Source: Roseobacter cerasinus
GTDB lineage: Bacteria > Pseudomonadota > Alphaproteobacteria > Rhodobacterales > Rhodobacteraceae
Length of the DNA stretch: 64,000 nucleotides
NCBI RefSeq assembly: GCF_009811755.1
Contig: NZ_BLIV01000002.1
Location: 55,001 to 119,000 of the forward strand
Direction of reading: 5' to 3'
Shown here in pieces: positions 17,482 to 26,570 of the stretch. How positions within the stretch are numbered: position 1 is the stretch's first letter; each line of letters opens with the position of its first letter. The notes below the pieces were generated by a model. The model was given only the letters and a program-made list of their open reading frames with translations. It was not told the origin of the DNA and did not search any database. A program made the translations under genes and the position numbers.

Positions 17482-17533
17482 GTCGGGCGCTGCCCTCAGC
17501 GCCCAGGGGCGGCCCAAGGCCCGCCCTACCTGT
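17482..17533. repeat. Dispersed GC-rich palindromic element after yghU
   Basis: The 17252-17525 gap holds a hairpin CCCGGCT/AGCCGGG (17284-17301) and, at its right end, a compound repeat. Bases 17485-17500 (GGGCGCTGCCCTCAGC) recur exactly at 62456-62471 inside the kinase gene. Bases 17503-17532, read on the minus strand, begin ACAGGTAGGGCGGGC and match elements at 33822 and 48811. It overlaps the last codons of the permease gene and probably serves as a transcription end. Confidence 0.6.
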
Positions 17534-19202
17534 GGCGGCTCCGGCCCACCTGGCGACAGATCAGGATCACGGGGAGGAGACCGATCGCCACGATCACCAG
17601 GCTCGGCACGGCCGCGCCCTCAAGGCGTTCGTCACTCGCCAGCCGGTAGGCCTGCACCGCCAGCGTGTCATAGTTGAAAGGCCGCATGATCAGCGTCGCA
17701 GGCAGCTCTTTCATCACATCCACAAAGACGATGAGCAGCGCCGTCAGCAGGCTCGGCGCCAGGATCGGCAGATGCACCCGGCGCAGCGTGCCCGTCGGCG
17801 TCTGCCCCAGCGACCGCGCCGCCGCATCCATGTTCGACGGCACCAGGGCTTGCCCGCCTTCATAGGCCCCCAGTGCGGCGGCCAGAAACCGCACCATATA
17901 GGCCGCCACCAGCAGCCAGATCGACCCGGTGATGAGCAGCCCCGTCGAGACATCGAACCGCGCCCGCATGACCGCATCGAGCGCATTGTCAAAAGCGGCA
18001 AAAGGCACCAGCAGCCCCACCGCAATCACACCGCCCGGCACCGCATAGCCCAGCCGCGCCACATAGCCCGCGCCATGCGACAGCCGCCCCGGGCTCAGCC
18101 GCTGGAAGAACCCCAGGGTGATCGCCGCCCCCACGGTGCAGACCGCCGCCACCGAGGCCAACGTCAGCGAGTTCCGGATGAACCCCAGATAGCGCGGGCT
18201 CAGCAAATCCTGCTCTGACCCAAGGCCCATGGAGAAGAGGATCACCACCGGCAGCACCGCACCCAGCAGAACCGGCACCCCGCAGAGCCCCGCCGCCAGC
18301 AGCGCCCGCAGCCCGGTGAGTTGCGCAGGCTCCATCCGTTGCTGCCGCCGCGACGGATCGTGGTACTTGGCGCCCCCCCGCTGCGCCCGCTCCAGCATCG
18401 CCAGCAGCAGCGCAAAGCTCAAAAGGCAGAGGGCAAGCTGCGCAGCCCCGGCCCGGTCGGCCAGCGAGAACCAGCTGGTGTAGATCCCCGTCGCAAAGGT
18501 CTGCACCCCGAAGTAAGCGACCGTGCCGAAATCGGCGATGGTCTCCATCACGGCCAGCAGCACCCCCGCCGCAATCGCCGGGCGCGCCAGCGGCAGACTG
18601 ATCTTGAAGAAGGCCGACCAGGCACTGGCGCCAAGCGCCCTTGCGGCCAGAAAGGTCGTCGCACTCTGCTGCAGAAACGCCGCCCGGGCCAGCAGGTACA
18701 CATAAGGGTAGAGCACAAGGATCAGCATCGCCGCCGCCCCGCCGGTCGAGCGGATTTCGGGGAACCAGTAGTCCCGCGGCCCCCAGCCCGTCACATCACG
18801 CAGCACCGTCTGCACGATTCCCGGATGGTCCAGCACATGGGTATAGGCATAGGCCAGCACATAGGCCGGAAAGGCCAGCGGCAGCACCAATGCGATCTCG
18901 AAGACCCGCACGCCGGGAAACCGCGTCATCGTGACCAGCCAGGCCGCGCCCACCCCCAGCGCGAAGGTGCCCGCCGAGACCAGCAGCACCAGCCAGAGCG
19001 TGGTTGCGGTGTAGCGGCCCAGCACTGTCGCGGCCAGATGGCTGATCGTCTCCGTCCCGCCGCTCAGCGCGGCAACCACCACCGCCACCATCGGCAAAGC
19101 GCAGATCAGGGCGACCAGCAGCGCCACGCCGCCAAGCGCGCGCAGCCCTTCGGCGGGGCGGCGGCGGCGGGCGGCGGCAGGCAGGCTCGGGGCATCTGTC
19201 AT
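17526..19202 (-). CDS. Fbp/Afu-type iron(III) ABC transporter permease
   Basis: A 558-residue inner-membrane permease with two fused BPD_transp_1 halves of about six helices each. EAA loops lie near the middle of each half (AARALGASAWSAFFKISLPLARPAI in the first; AARSLGQTPTGTLRRVHLPIL in the second). The double-length fusion is typical of FbpB/ThiP-type permeases, most often for ferric iron. No binding protein or ATPase gene is adjacent, which is unusual. ATG 19202 is used because AAAAAGGG lies upstream; a TTG at 19220 is rejected. The upstream hydrolase gene ends 20 bases before. Confidence 0.9.
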   Translation of the reverse strand: MTDAPSLPAAARRRRPAEGLRALGGVALLVALICALPMVAVVVAALSGGTETISHLAATVLGRYTATTLWLVLLVSAGTFALGVGAAWLVTMTRFPGVRVFEIALVLPLAFPAYVLAYAYTHVLDHPGIVQTVLRDVTGWGPRDYWFPEIRSTGGAAAMLILVLYPYVYLLARAAFLQQSATTFLAARALGASAWSAFFKISLPLARPAIAAGVLLAVMETIADFGTVAYFGVQTFATGIYTSWFSLADRAGAAQLALCLLSFALLLAMLERAQRGGAKYHDPSRRQQRMEPAQLTGLRALLAAGLCGVPVLLGAVLPVVILFSMGLGSEQDLLSPRYLGFIRNSLTLASVAAVCTVGAAITLGFFQRLSPGRLSHGAGYVARLGYAVPGGVIAVGLLVPFAAFDNALDAVMRARFDVSTGLLITGSIWLLVAAYMVRFLAAALGAYEGGQALVPSNMDAAARSLGQTPTGTLRRVHLPILAPSLLTALLIVFVDVMKELPATLIMRPFNYDTLAVQAYRLASDERLEGAAVPSLVIVAIGLLPVILICRQVGRSRHR

Positions 19203-19222
19203 GCGGCCCTTTTTCGACAAAT

Positions 19223-20074
19223 TCAGTCGGAAACACCAGAGGCACCAGCAGGTGCAGGCGGGTCCCCCTCGAAAATCTCACGCGCGATGTCGAAAACAGA
19301 GGGCTCAGTCAGAAACAGCATGTGCCCGTGGCCGGGGAACACCCGTACGTCCAGGCCGCCCTGAGCCTCGGCAAACCGGCGGGTCTGGGCTGTCGAAAAG
19401 ACCGGATCGGCATCGCCGACCAGCAAAGTCACATGGCCCGGCACCGGCAGCCGCCTGCGCGGCCCGGCCCAGCGTTTCAGACCCGTGGCATGCGCGCGCA
19501 GAAGCCCGCCCTCGGGGTAGACCATGCGCGCCGCCCGCGCGGCGGTGAGTGTGCGGCTCGTCTCCCGCGTGTCGGAATGCGCCAGCACGCGGCGCCCGAA
19601 GAGCAGCACCCGGTAGTACTCCAGCCAGACCCGCCGCACCCCGACGGAGCGCACTCGCAAGGCCGCCCCCAGCACATCGCGCGTCGCCGCCAGCATCGTC
19701 CGCCATCCGCCCGCCCGCGGCAGGCCGGGGGCAATGGCCACGGTGCGCACCTTGGGCCCAAGCCGCGTCGCCGCCTCTATCACGATGGCCCCCCCTGTGG
19801 AGAAGCCCAGCAGGCAAACCTGCTTGCCTGCCTGCGCCCGGGCGAAGGCCGCGATCTCCTCTGCTGCCGCTTGGATATCCAGCGGCGGTGCCAGCGGGCG
19901 GCCATCGAGCCCCGGGAAAGGATAAAAGACCGGCGCCCAGCCGCCGTCGCGCCAGGCGCGCAGAGGATCGAAAATCTCAACACGGGTGAGCGCGCCCGGC
20001 GCGCAGATCACCAGCCGCCGCGCCTCGGCAACCTCATCGGCGTCATAGACCAGCTGCGGCGGAAGCTCAGTCAC
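19223..20074 (-). CDS. Alpha/beta-fold hydrolase
   Basis: A 283-residue hydrolase with the nucleophile elbow GFSTGG (serine near residue 91), a likely acid in VGDADPVF and a terminal GHGHML histidine, so the catalytic triad is present. It may act as an esterase or thioesterase. The start overlaps the end of the PaaK-like ligase gene by four bases, tying it to that operon; hydrolysis of an ester or CoA thioester of the imported compound is a reasonable inference. The substrate is not known. Confidence 0.85.
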   Translation of the reverse strand: MTELPPQLVYDADEVAEARRLVICAPGALTRVEIFDPLRAWRDGGWAPVFYPFPGLDGRPLAPPLDIQAAAEEIAAFARAQAGKQVCLLGFSTGGAIVIEAATRLGPKVRTVAIAPGLPRAGGWRTMLAATRDVLGAALRVRSVGVRRVWLEYYRVLLFGRRVLAHSDTRETSRTLTAARAARMVYPEGGLLRAHATGLKRWAGPRRRLPVPGHVTLLVGDADPVFSTAQTRRFAEAQGGLDVRVFPGHGHMLFLTEPSVFDIAREIFEGDPPAPAGASGVSD

Positions 20075-21270
20075 TCGTAGCTGCGCTGGTCCTCGATCAC
20101 CACCCCGTCGCGCGGCAGGCTGCCGGGTGGAACCACCTCAACCGCAGCTTTCAGCTTCAGCACGTCGATCACACTGCGCGAGAACAGCTCAGCCGAGCCG
20201 CCCGCCGCTTCCAGCTGGACCGTCATCACATCCTGCGCCCCCTCGCGCCGTGCAATCACCCGCGCGCGTGCAATCTCCTCGTGCCGCGCAACCAGCGTCG
20301 CCACCTGTTCGGGGCGCACAAACATGCCCTTGATCTTGGTGGTCTGGTCGGCGCGGCCCATCCAGCCCTTGATGCGCATATTCGTCCGCCCACAGGGGCT
20401 CTGCCCCGGCATGAAAGCGCTCAGATCCCCGGTCGCAAAGCGGATGAGCGGATAATCCGGGTTCAGCGTGGTCACCACCACCTCGCCCACCTCGCCTTCG
20501 GCCACCGGATCGCCGGTGCCGGGTGTGACAATCTCCACGATCACCCCCTCATCGAGGATCATCCCCTCCATCGCCGGGCTCTCATAGGCGATATTGCCCA
20601 GATCAGCCGTCGCATAGCATTGCAGGCAGGCGATTCCGCGGTCCGCATACTCCGCCCGCATCGCCGGGAAGAGCGCACCGCCCCCCACGGCGGCCTTGGT
20701 GATACCCAGACGCACCCCCATCGCCTCCGCCTTGTCGAGGATCACCTTCAGGTAATCCGGCGTGCCCGCATAGGCCGTCGTGCCCACGGCCGCGGCGGCC
20801 TGCACCTGCAGCTCCGTCTGCCCCGTGCCCGCAGGCAGCACCTGCGCGCCCACGGCCCGCGCGCCGCTCTCAAAGATCATGCCCGCCGGTGTCAGGTGAT
20901 AGCCAAAGCAGTTCTGCACCACATCATCCGCACCAATCCCCGCCGCATGCAGAAACCGCCCCATGCGCCACCAATCGTGGCTCACCCCGCCGGGCTCATA
21001 GATCGGCCCGGGCGACTGAAACACATGCGCCACGTTGGCCACGGGGATGCCCCCAAAGGGCGGCTTGTCCGCCTGCCATGCCGCCAAATCGGACTTCCGC
21101 AGCACCGGCAGTTTTACCAAATCCTCCAGCCCCGCAACCGTCACATCGCTTGGAAGGCAATTGCCCTCCGCCGCCCGCACCCGCGCCACCTGTGCGACCA
21201 GCGCCGCGCTCTGCGCCGCAACGCGCGCATCGGCACTGCGCACCTCCAGATCGTCGTAAAACCCGCTCAT
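20071..21270 (-). CDS. Phenylacetate-CoA ligase-like adenylate-forming enzyme
   Basis: A 399-residue member of the PaaK branch of AMP-binding enzymes, which activate aromatic or other carboxylic acids to acyl-CoA through an acyl-AMP. Visible features are the N-terminal LVKLPVLRKSDL, the FQSPGPIYEPGG region in place of the usual serine/threonine-rich P-loop, a YATADLGNIAYE segment in the place of the YGxTE motif, DYPLIRFATGD, and the C-terminal IKGMFVRPEQV with the hinge lysine. The P-loop is atypical and catalysis needs testing. It starts one base after the cupin stop; GGAGTGAG precedes the ATG. Confidence 0.87.
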   Translation of the reverse strand: MSGFYDDLEVRSADARVAAQSAALVAQVARVRAAEGNCLPSDVTVAGLEDLVKLPVLRKSDLAAWQADKPPFGGIPVANVAHVFQSPGPIYEPGGVSHDWWRMGRFLHAAGIGADDVVQNCFGYHLTPAGMIFESGARAVGAQVLPAGTGQTELQVQAAAAVGTTAYAGTPDYLKVILDKAEAMGVRLGITKAAVGGGALFPAMRAEYADRGIACLQCYATADLGNIAYESPAMEGMILDEGVIVEIVTPGTGDPVAEGEVGEVVVTTLNPDYPLIRFATGDLSAFMPGQSPCGRTNMRIKGWMGRADQTTKIKGMFVRPEQVATLVARHEEIARARVIARREGAQDVMTVQLEAAGGSAELFSRSVIDVLKLKAAVEVVPPGSLPRDGVVIEDQRSYE

Positions 21271-21271
21271 C

Positions 21272-21655
21272 TCACTCCGCCGCCACGGTGAAAGGCGCAT
21301 CGGCCCGCACAATATGGGTGGTGACAATCTCCATCGGCGCGTCGCCCACGTTCTTCACCCCGCCATGCACCTGACCTTCGGGAAAGAACATCGGCGTGCC
21401 AGCAGCGAACGCCACCTCTTTGCCGTTGGGCAAAAGCGCCAAGCCACCCACGACGATCACCGCATGCTCGTCGCCCGGATGGGTGTGCAGCGGAATGCGC
21501 CCACCCGGCATTAGCTTCAGTTCCGAGACAACAACCTTCATGCCATCATCCCCACTCAACGGCTGCGTGTTCAGCACCTCGCGCTGCACCAGCTCTTCCG
21601 CCCAGACCGGCGCCGCCAACAGCAGCGCCGCCAGAGCCATACCCAGCTTTCTCAT
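21272..21655 (-). CDS. Exported cupin-domain protein
   Basis: A 127-residue protein with a Sec signal peptide (1-19, cleavage after VWA) and a single small-barrel cupin. The metal-binding cupin motif 1 is IPLHTHPGDEHAVIV (H-x-H-x4-E-like spacing with an extra acidic residue) and motif 2 ends MFFPEGQVHGGVKNVG. Periplasmic cupins of this type bind small ligands or act as oxygenases or isomerases; no role is assigned. It lies between livF and the ligase with 1-12 base gaps, so it is part of the transport operon. Confidence 0.87.
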   Translation of the reverse strand: MRKLGMALAALLLAAPVWAEELVQREVLNTQPLSGDDGMKVVVSELKLMPGGRIPLHTHPGDEHAVIVVGGLALLPNGKEVAFAAGTPMFFPEGQVHGGVKNVGDAPMEIVTTHIVRADAPFTVAAE

Positions 21656-21667
21656 GACATCCCCCTC

Positions 21668-22504
21668 TCAGGACAGCCAGCGCTTGCGCCGGCGATAGCT
21701 GCGCACGTCGCGGAAGGATTTGCGCCCCTCCTCCGACATGCCCAGATAAAACTCCTTCACATCCGGGTTCTCCCGCAGCTCCGCCGCAGGCCCGTCCATC
21801 ACCACACGGCCCGACTCCAGAATATAGCCGTAATGCGCAAAGCGCAGCGCCACATTGGTGTTCTGCTCGGCCAGCAGGATCGTGACCCCCTGCTCTTCGT
21901 TGATCGACTTCACGATCTCGAAAATCTGCTCCACCAACTGCGGCGCCAGACCCATCGACGGCTCATCCAGCAACACCGTCTCCGGCTTCGACATCAGCGC
22001 GCGCCCGATGGCGCACATCTGCTGCTCGCCGCCCGAGGTATAGCCCGCCTGAGACCTCCGCCGCTCCTTCAGCCGAGGGAAATAGTTGTAAACCATCTCC
22101 AGATCCGCCTGGATCGCCGCATTGCCATCCTTGCGGGTGTACGCCCCGGTGAGCAGGTTCTCCTCGACGGTCAGATGCTCAAAGCAATGCCGCCCCTCCA
22201 TCACCTGCACCACCCCGCGCTTCACTGTCTCCGCCGGGTCCGCATGATGAATGGCCTCACCATGATACTTGATCGAGCCCTTGGTGACCTCGCCGCGCTC
22301 CGAGGCCAGGAGCCCTGAGATTGCCTTCAGCGTCGTGGTCTTGCCCGCCCCATTGCCGCCCAAGAGCGCGGTGATCCCGCCCTTCGGCACGGTCAGGCTC
22401 ACCCCCTTCAGCACCAGGATCACGTGGTTATAGATCACCTCGATGTTGTTCACATCGAGCACGGTCTCCGCCGCCACCTGTGCCTGAGGCTCTGCGTCCA
22501 GCAT
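21668..22504 (-). CDS. livF: Branched-chain-type ABC transporter ATP-binding protein (LivF)
   Basis: A 278-residue cytoplasmic ATPase of the HAAT family. It has Walker A GGNGAGKTTT, the Q-loop region VVQVMEGRHCF, the signature as YTSGGEQQM (TSGGE in place of LSGGQ), Walker B VLLDEPSMGLAP and the switch in LLAEQNTNVAL. It powers a transporter with LivG, LivM, LivH and LivK. The long N-terminus and the C-terminal RRRKRW tail are atypical but occur in LivF paralogues next to CoA ligases. The ATG at 22504 was chosen because AAGGGTG precedes it within a dispersed repeat. Confidence 0.93.
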   Translation of the reverse strand: MLDAEPQAQVAAETVLDVNNIEVIYNHVILVLKGVSLTVPKGGITALLGGNGAGKTTTLKAISGLLASERGEVTKGSIKYHGEAIHHADPAETVKRGVVQVMEGRHCFEHLTVEENLLTGAYTRKDGNAAIQADLEMVYNYFPRLKERRRSQAGYTSGGEQQMCAIGRALMSKPETVLLDEPSMGLAPQLVEQIFEIVKSINEEQGVTILLAEQNTNVALRFAHYGYILESGRVVMDGPAAELRENPDVKEFYLGMSEEGRKSFRDVRSYRRRKRWLS

Positions 22505-22547
22505 GGGCTTCACCCTTCCAGAAATACTCAAAATCCCCCGGCGGCAG
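22505..22547. repeat. Gene-border repeat, type 1 copy, containing the livF ribosome binding site
   Basis: Read on the minus strand the copy has a GC-rich part (GCCGCCGGGGGATTTT) followed by GAGTATTTCTGGAAGGGTGA and AGCCC directly before the livF ATG. A nearly identical run (GAGTATTTTGGGAAGGGTGA then AAGCCC) occurs at 25060-25084. The element thus supplies the Shine-Dalgarno sequence here. Confidence 0.65.
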
Positions 22548-22574
22548 CCCGCGCCGCCGCCGGGGCGAACCGCA

Positions 22575-23858
22575 TCAGTTGCAGTTGCTCGCGATATTGT
22601 TCTCCGCCTTATAGGCTGCGGAATCCTCATCAATGAGCGGCTGGATAATCTCCATATCCGTCGGCGCGAAATCGGCGATCTGCACGAACTCACCGGCTGC
22701 CGCATCCCACTGGGTCACAGCCACAAGCCCGTCACCACCGTGGTTCTGACAGCTCACCGAAAACTCCGGCCCGAAGCCCGGCACGCCATTGGCCGCCATG
22801 ATGCCTTCGGTGATCACCAGGTTCTCCATGCCGTCCCGCATCATACCGGAGGTGATGTCAGCCTCCCCATGCATCTCCTGCGCCACCTTCACCGCTTCCG
22901 CCGCCAGCATCGCCGCATAGAGCCCGCGGTTGTAAGGCACGGTGCCCAGCTGATCGCCCGCCCCCGCTGCCTTGCCCGCGTCAACCACATATTGCTTCAG
23001 ATCATCGTAAAGCGGGAAGTCATCACCCACGGCAGACATGGACAGCGCCTTGTAGCCATTGGCCTTGTCGCCCGCCGGCTTCACGTCGATCTCGGCCCCC
23101 GACCACCAGATGCCGATGAAATTCTCCATCGGGAAGCGGATGTTCGCCGCCTCCTGGATCGCCACCTGGTTCATCACGCCCCAGCCGTACATGATCACAT
23201 TGTCCGGCCGCTCGCGACGTATCTGCAGCCATTGCGATTTCTGCTCCTGCCCAGGGTGATCCACGGCCAGCAAAACCAGCTCGAACCCGTGCTTCTCCGA
23301 GAGCTTCTCCAGCGTGCGGATCGGCTCCTTGCCGTAGGCGGAGTTGTGATAGACCAGCGCGATTTTCTTGCCCGAGATATCGCCGCCGTTCACGTCCAGA
23401 ATGTGGTTCACCGCCGCCGAGGCGCCGTTCCAGTAGTTGGCCGGATAGTTGAACACATGGCTGAACACATCGCCGTTGGCCGCTGAAGTCCGGCCATAGC
23501 CCATCGAGTGGATAGGGATGTCATCCGCCGTCGCTTTCGGGATCAGCTGATAAGTGATCCCGGTCGAGAGCGGCTGATAGACCAGCGCGCCTTCGCCCTT
23601 GGTGCTCTCATAGCACTCCACCCCCTTCTCGGTGTTGTAGCCCGTCTCGCACTCCACCACGCGGGTCATGACCCCGCCAATACCGCCATCGCGTTCGTTG
23701 AGCAGCGTGAAGTAATCCGCATAGCCGTCGGCAAAGGGGATGCCCCCCGCCGCGTATGGTCCGGTGCGATAGCTTAAGGATGGAAAGACAAGATCCGCCA
23801 TCACGGGGCTTGCCGCCATCAGGCCCGCCACGGCCCATGTACCCAGTTTGTAGTTCAT
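22575..23858 (-). CDS. Periplasmic substrate-binding protein of HAAT ABC transporter (LivK-like)
   Basis: A 427-residue periplasmic binding protein with a Sec signal (1-21, cleavage at VMA) and two Rossmann-like lobes of the peripla_BP_6 type. Segments include YADYFTLLNERDGGIGG, KGEGALVYQPLSTGITYQL, GKKIALVYHNSAYGKEP and the LLAEAVKVAQ-like helix. Such proteins next to acyl-CoA synthetases and LivFGHM usually bind aromatic acids, urea/amide-like compounds or fatty-acid-like ligands; the ligand cannot be told here. GGGAGGT precedes the ATG at 23858. It is followed by livF after a 70-base gap. Confidence 0.92.
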   Translation of the reverse strand: MNYKLGTWAVAGLMAASPVMADLVFPSLSYRTGPYAAGGIPFADGYADYFTLLNERDGGIGGVMTRVVECETGYNTEKGVECYESTKGEGALVYQPLSTGITYQLIPKATADDIPIHSMGYGRTSAANGDVFSHVFNYPANYWNGASAAVNHILDVNGGDISGKKIALVYHNSAYGKEPIRTLEKLSEKHGFELVLLAVDHPGQEQKSQWLQIRRERPDNVIMYGWGVMNQVAIQEAANIRFPMENFIGIWWSGAEIDVKPAGDKANGYKALSMSAVGDDFPLYDDLKQYVVDAGKAAGAGDQLGTVPYNRGLYAAMLAAEAVKVAQEMHGEADITSGMMRDGMENLVITEGIMAANGVPGFGPEFSVSCQNHGGDGLVAVTQWDAAAGEFVQIADFAPTDMEIIQPLIDEDSAAYKAENNIASNCN

Positions 23859-23955
23859 CGGTGATACCTCCCTTGGTTTTTTGTCCGATGTGCCGGTGGC
23901 CCGGCGCTCTTTTCGACTAGGGGTGGCCTGAAAGCCCACCCCACCTGTCAGCTGC

Positions 23956-25032
23956 TCAGTGCGGGAACGGCCACAGCCGCAGCTTCTCCTTGGCCACCCG
24001 CCAAAGCTGCGCCAGCCCATGCGGTTCCGCGATGAGGAAGACGACGATCAGCCCGCCGACGATCACGAGGTTGAGATGCGCCACGATATCCGTGGGCCAG
24101 CCCAGCCAATCGACCCCGATGATCTTCAGGAGCACCGGCAGCAGCACCAGGAACGCCGCCCCCGCGAAACTGCCGAAGATCGAGCCCAGACCGCCGATGA
24201 TGATCATGAAGAGCACCAGGAACGACTTGGTGATGCCAAAGGCTTCACCCACCTCCACAGCCCCCAGATAGACCGCAAAGAACAGCGCCCCCGAGATGCC
24301 CACGAAGAAGGAACTCACCGCGAAGGCCGTGAGCTTTGCGCGCAGCGGGTTCACCCCGATGATCTCGGCGGCGATGTCCATGTCGCGGATGGCCATCCAC
24401 TGCCGCCCCACCGCCCCGCGGGTGAGGTTGCGCGCGACCACGGCCGAGAAGATCGTGAAGATCAGGCAGAACATATAGGTCGCCCAGGCCTCCGTATTGG
24501 GCCCGGTGATCAGGATCCCAAACACATCCCGCTCCGGCGCGTTGATCTGCCCGGACGCCGAATAGTTGTAAAACCAGCTCACCTTGTTGAAGAGCCACAC
24601 CAGAAAGAACTGCGCGGCCAGCGTCGCCACAGCCAGATAGAACCCCTTGATCCGCAAGGACGGAAGGCCGAAAAGCACGCCCACCATCGCCGTGATCCCG
24701 CCCGCCAGCAGCACGTGAATGAACATGCTGACCTCGGGAAACCCGGTCATCAGCTTGTAGCAGGCATAGGCCCCCACGGCCATGAACCCGCCCGTCCCCA
24801 GGCTCACCTGCCCGCAGTATCCCACCAGAATGTTCAGCCCGATCGCCGCAATCGCATAGATCAGAAAGGGCATGAAGATCGAATTGACCCAGTAGTCATT
24901 GATCACAAACGGGATGATCACCACCGCCACGAACAGCACCGCATAATACCGCCACCGGTCGAACTTGATCGGAAAGGTCTGGCTGTCCTGCGGATATGTG
25001 GTGCTGAAATCTCCAGCTTCGCGATAAAACAT
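23956..25032 (-). CDS. livM: HAAT ABC transporter permease (LivM)
   Basis: A 358-residue inner-membrane permease with about nine or ten helices. The family stretch NILVGYCGQVSLGTGGFMAVGAY is clear, as are GLPSLRIKGFYLAVATLAAQ, the coupling loop GRQWMAIRDMDIAAEIIGV, and GLGSIFGSFAGAAFLVLLP. It forms the translocation path with LivH. GGAAGGTAA lies before the ATG at 25032. It is separated from livH by a small opposite-strand gene and a dispersed repeat, so the liv genes here need at least one extra promoter or read-through across that gene. Confidence 0.95.
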   Translation of the reverse strand: MFYREAGDFSTTYPQDSQTFPIKFDRWRYYAVLFVAVVIIPFVINDYWVNSIFMPFLIYAIAAIGLNILVGYCGQVSLGTGGFMAVGAYACYKLMTGFPEVSMFIHVLLAGGITAMVGVLFGLPSLRIKGFYLAVATLAAQFFLVWLFNKVSWFYNYSASGQINAPERDVFGILITGPNTEAWATYMFCLIFTIFSAVVARNLTRGAVGRQWMAIRDMDIAAEIIGVNPLRAKLTAFAVSSFFVGISGALFFAVYLGAVEVGEAFGITKSFLVLFMIIIGGLGSIFGSFAGAAFLVLLPVLLKIIGVDWLGWPTDIVAHLNLVIVGGLIVVFLIAEPHGLAQLWRVAKEKLRLWPFPH

Positions 25033-25059
25033 CTGGTTACCTTCCCCCGACACTGTCTG

Positions 25060-25129
25060 GGCTTTCACCCTTCCCAAAATACTCCGGGGGGGTACGGGCC
25101 GTCAGGCGCGCAGGGGGGCGGAGCCCCCC
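25060..25129. repeat. Gene-border repeat, type 1 copy, with adjoining GC hairpin
   Basis: On the minus strand 25084-25060 reads GGAGTATTTTGGGAAGGGTG then AAAGCCC. Beside it a perfect seven-pair hairpin GGGGGGC/GCCCCCC (25113-25119 with 25123-25129) is typical of the GC-rich half of such elements. It sits between livM and the small opposite-strand membrane gene. Confidence 0.6.
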
Positions 25130-25235
25130 ACCCAAAGCAAGACCCGCGTTAACCGCGTCACATTCTTTCACAATGTTTCCCAATTTTGCCCCATTTGCGC
25201 TGTCACTTCGAACCATGGGGGCTGGAGTGGGATCG

Positions 25236-25574
25236 ATGACGGCCATCTTGAAAGACTTACGCGAGCTGGATGCCCGTTTGGCGCGGGGCGACATCAATGA
25301 CGTTGAGTACACGGCACAGCGCGCTGCCCTGATCGACAGCGTCGACGTGGTGGAGACGGAGTTCGTCCCAGTCGACATCCCGGAGCGGCCACGCGATCGA
25401 GAGCTGTCCAGCACCATGACCTGGGGCTTCGGGCTTGTGCTCTGTCTTGGCATCATCGGTGTCTGCCTCTGCTTTGCCCTGCTGTTCTTCGGGGACATAA
25501 ATCTCGCGCTCACGCTCGGCGTCACGATCCTCGCTGCGCTTACAGTCGCGCTGTTTCGAAGCCTAGAGGAGTAA
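25236..25574 (+). CDS. Small membrane protein with SHOCT-like N-terminus, inserted in the liv operon
   Basis: A 112-residue protein on the strand opposite to all surrounding liv genes. The N-terminal part (ILKDLRELDARLARGDINDVEYTAQRAALID) resembles a SHOCT-type helical hairpin with its RGxIxxxEYxxxR pattern; two helices (about 59-82 and 87-105) follow. The function is unknown. GGAGTGGGATCG precedes the ATG at 25236; an upstream ATG at 25173 in frame would add 21 residues. It ends six bases from the livH 3' end. Confidence 0.72.
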   Translation: MTAILKDLRELDARLARGDINDVEYTAQRAALIDSVDVVETEFVPVDIPERPRDRELSSTMTWGFGLVLCLGIIGVCLCFALLFFGDINLALTLGVTILAALTVALFRSLEE

Positions 25575-25580
25575 GACGCC

Positions 25581-26570
25581 CTAAACACGCTCGATAATCC
25601 TCTCTCCGAAAAGACCCTGCGGCCGGAACACCAGGAAGAGCAGTGCCAGCATATAAGCAAACCAGTTCTCGGTGGCACCGCCCAAGAAGGGTTGACCAAT
25701 CCAGAATTCGAATAGCTTCTCCCCCACTCCAATGATCAACCCGCCGACAATCGCGCCGGGGATCGAGGTAAAGCCCCCCAACATCAGCACCGGCAGCGCC
25801 TTCAACGCGATAAGACTAAGCGAGAACTGCACCCCCGACTTCGCGCCCCACATGATGCCCGCCACCAAAGCAACGAAACCAGCGAGCGACCACACCAGTA
25901 TCCAGATGAAATTCAGCGACACGCCGACGGACAATGCCGCCTGATGGTCATCCGCCACCGCCCGCATCGCGCGGCCCTGTTTTGTGTACTGCGCGAAGGC
26001 CACCAAGGCGGCGACCAGCGCGATGGCCACTATGCTGGCAATGATGTCCAGATTGTCGATGAATAGACCATAGCCGAACCAGCCAAAGGTCACCTCGTCG
26101 ATGGTTTCGTTGATGCCCTGAGGCAGGCCAACCTCAAGCGTCTTGATGTCGGAACCCCACATCAAGTCGCCCACCCCTTCGAGGAAATACGCGAGCCCAA
26201 TGGTGGCCATGAAGAGGATGATCGGCTCCTGCCCCACGAGGTAGCGGAAAATGAACCGCTGGACCATCCAGGCGAGCAGGATCATCACCCCTACGGTCAT
26301 GACAATCGCCAGCAGCGCCGGCAACTCCCAGCCAAAATAATGTATCTCTGTGCCGAAAATCGCATTGATCAGATGGGCAAACGGCACCTGCCCATTCATG
26401 ATCCCGTAAAGGGTCATGGCCGCAAACAGCGCCATGACCCCTTGCGCAAAGTTGAAGATGCCGCTGGCCTTGTAGATCAGCACGAAGCCCAAGGCGACGA
26501 GCGCATAGAGCACCCCCGCCATGAGCCCGTTCAGAAATACCTCGATGGTAAAGGCCAGCTGTTCCGGCAT
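25581..26570 (-). CDS. livH: HAAT ABC transporter permease (LivH)
   Basis: A 329-residue permease with about eight or nine helices. Family marks are LNGLMAGVLYALVALGFVLIYKASGIFNFAQG at the N-terminus, the coupling loop GRAMRAVADDHQAALSVGV, and GGFTSIPGAIVGGLIIGVGE near the C-terminus. It pairs with LivM. Its ATG shares a base with the stop of the secreted-protein gene upstream (TGATG), so the two are translationally coupled. Confidence 0.95.
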   Translation of the reverse strand: MPEQLAFTIEVFLNGLMAGVLYALVALGFVLIYKASGIFNFAQGVMALFAAMTLYGIMNGQVPFAHLINAIFGTEIHYFGWELPALLAIVMTVGVMILLAWMVQRFIFRYLVGQEPIILFMATIGLAYFLEGVGDLMWGSDIKTLEVGLPQGINETIDEVTFGWFGYGLFIDNLDIIASIVAIALVAALVAFAQYTKQGRAMRAVADDHQAALSVGVSLNFIWILVWSLAGFVALVAGIMWGAKSGVQFSLSLIALKALPVLMLGGFTSIPGAIVGGLIIGVGEKLFEFWIGQPFLGGATENWFAYMLALLFLVFRPQGLFGERIIERV

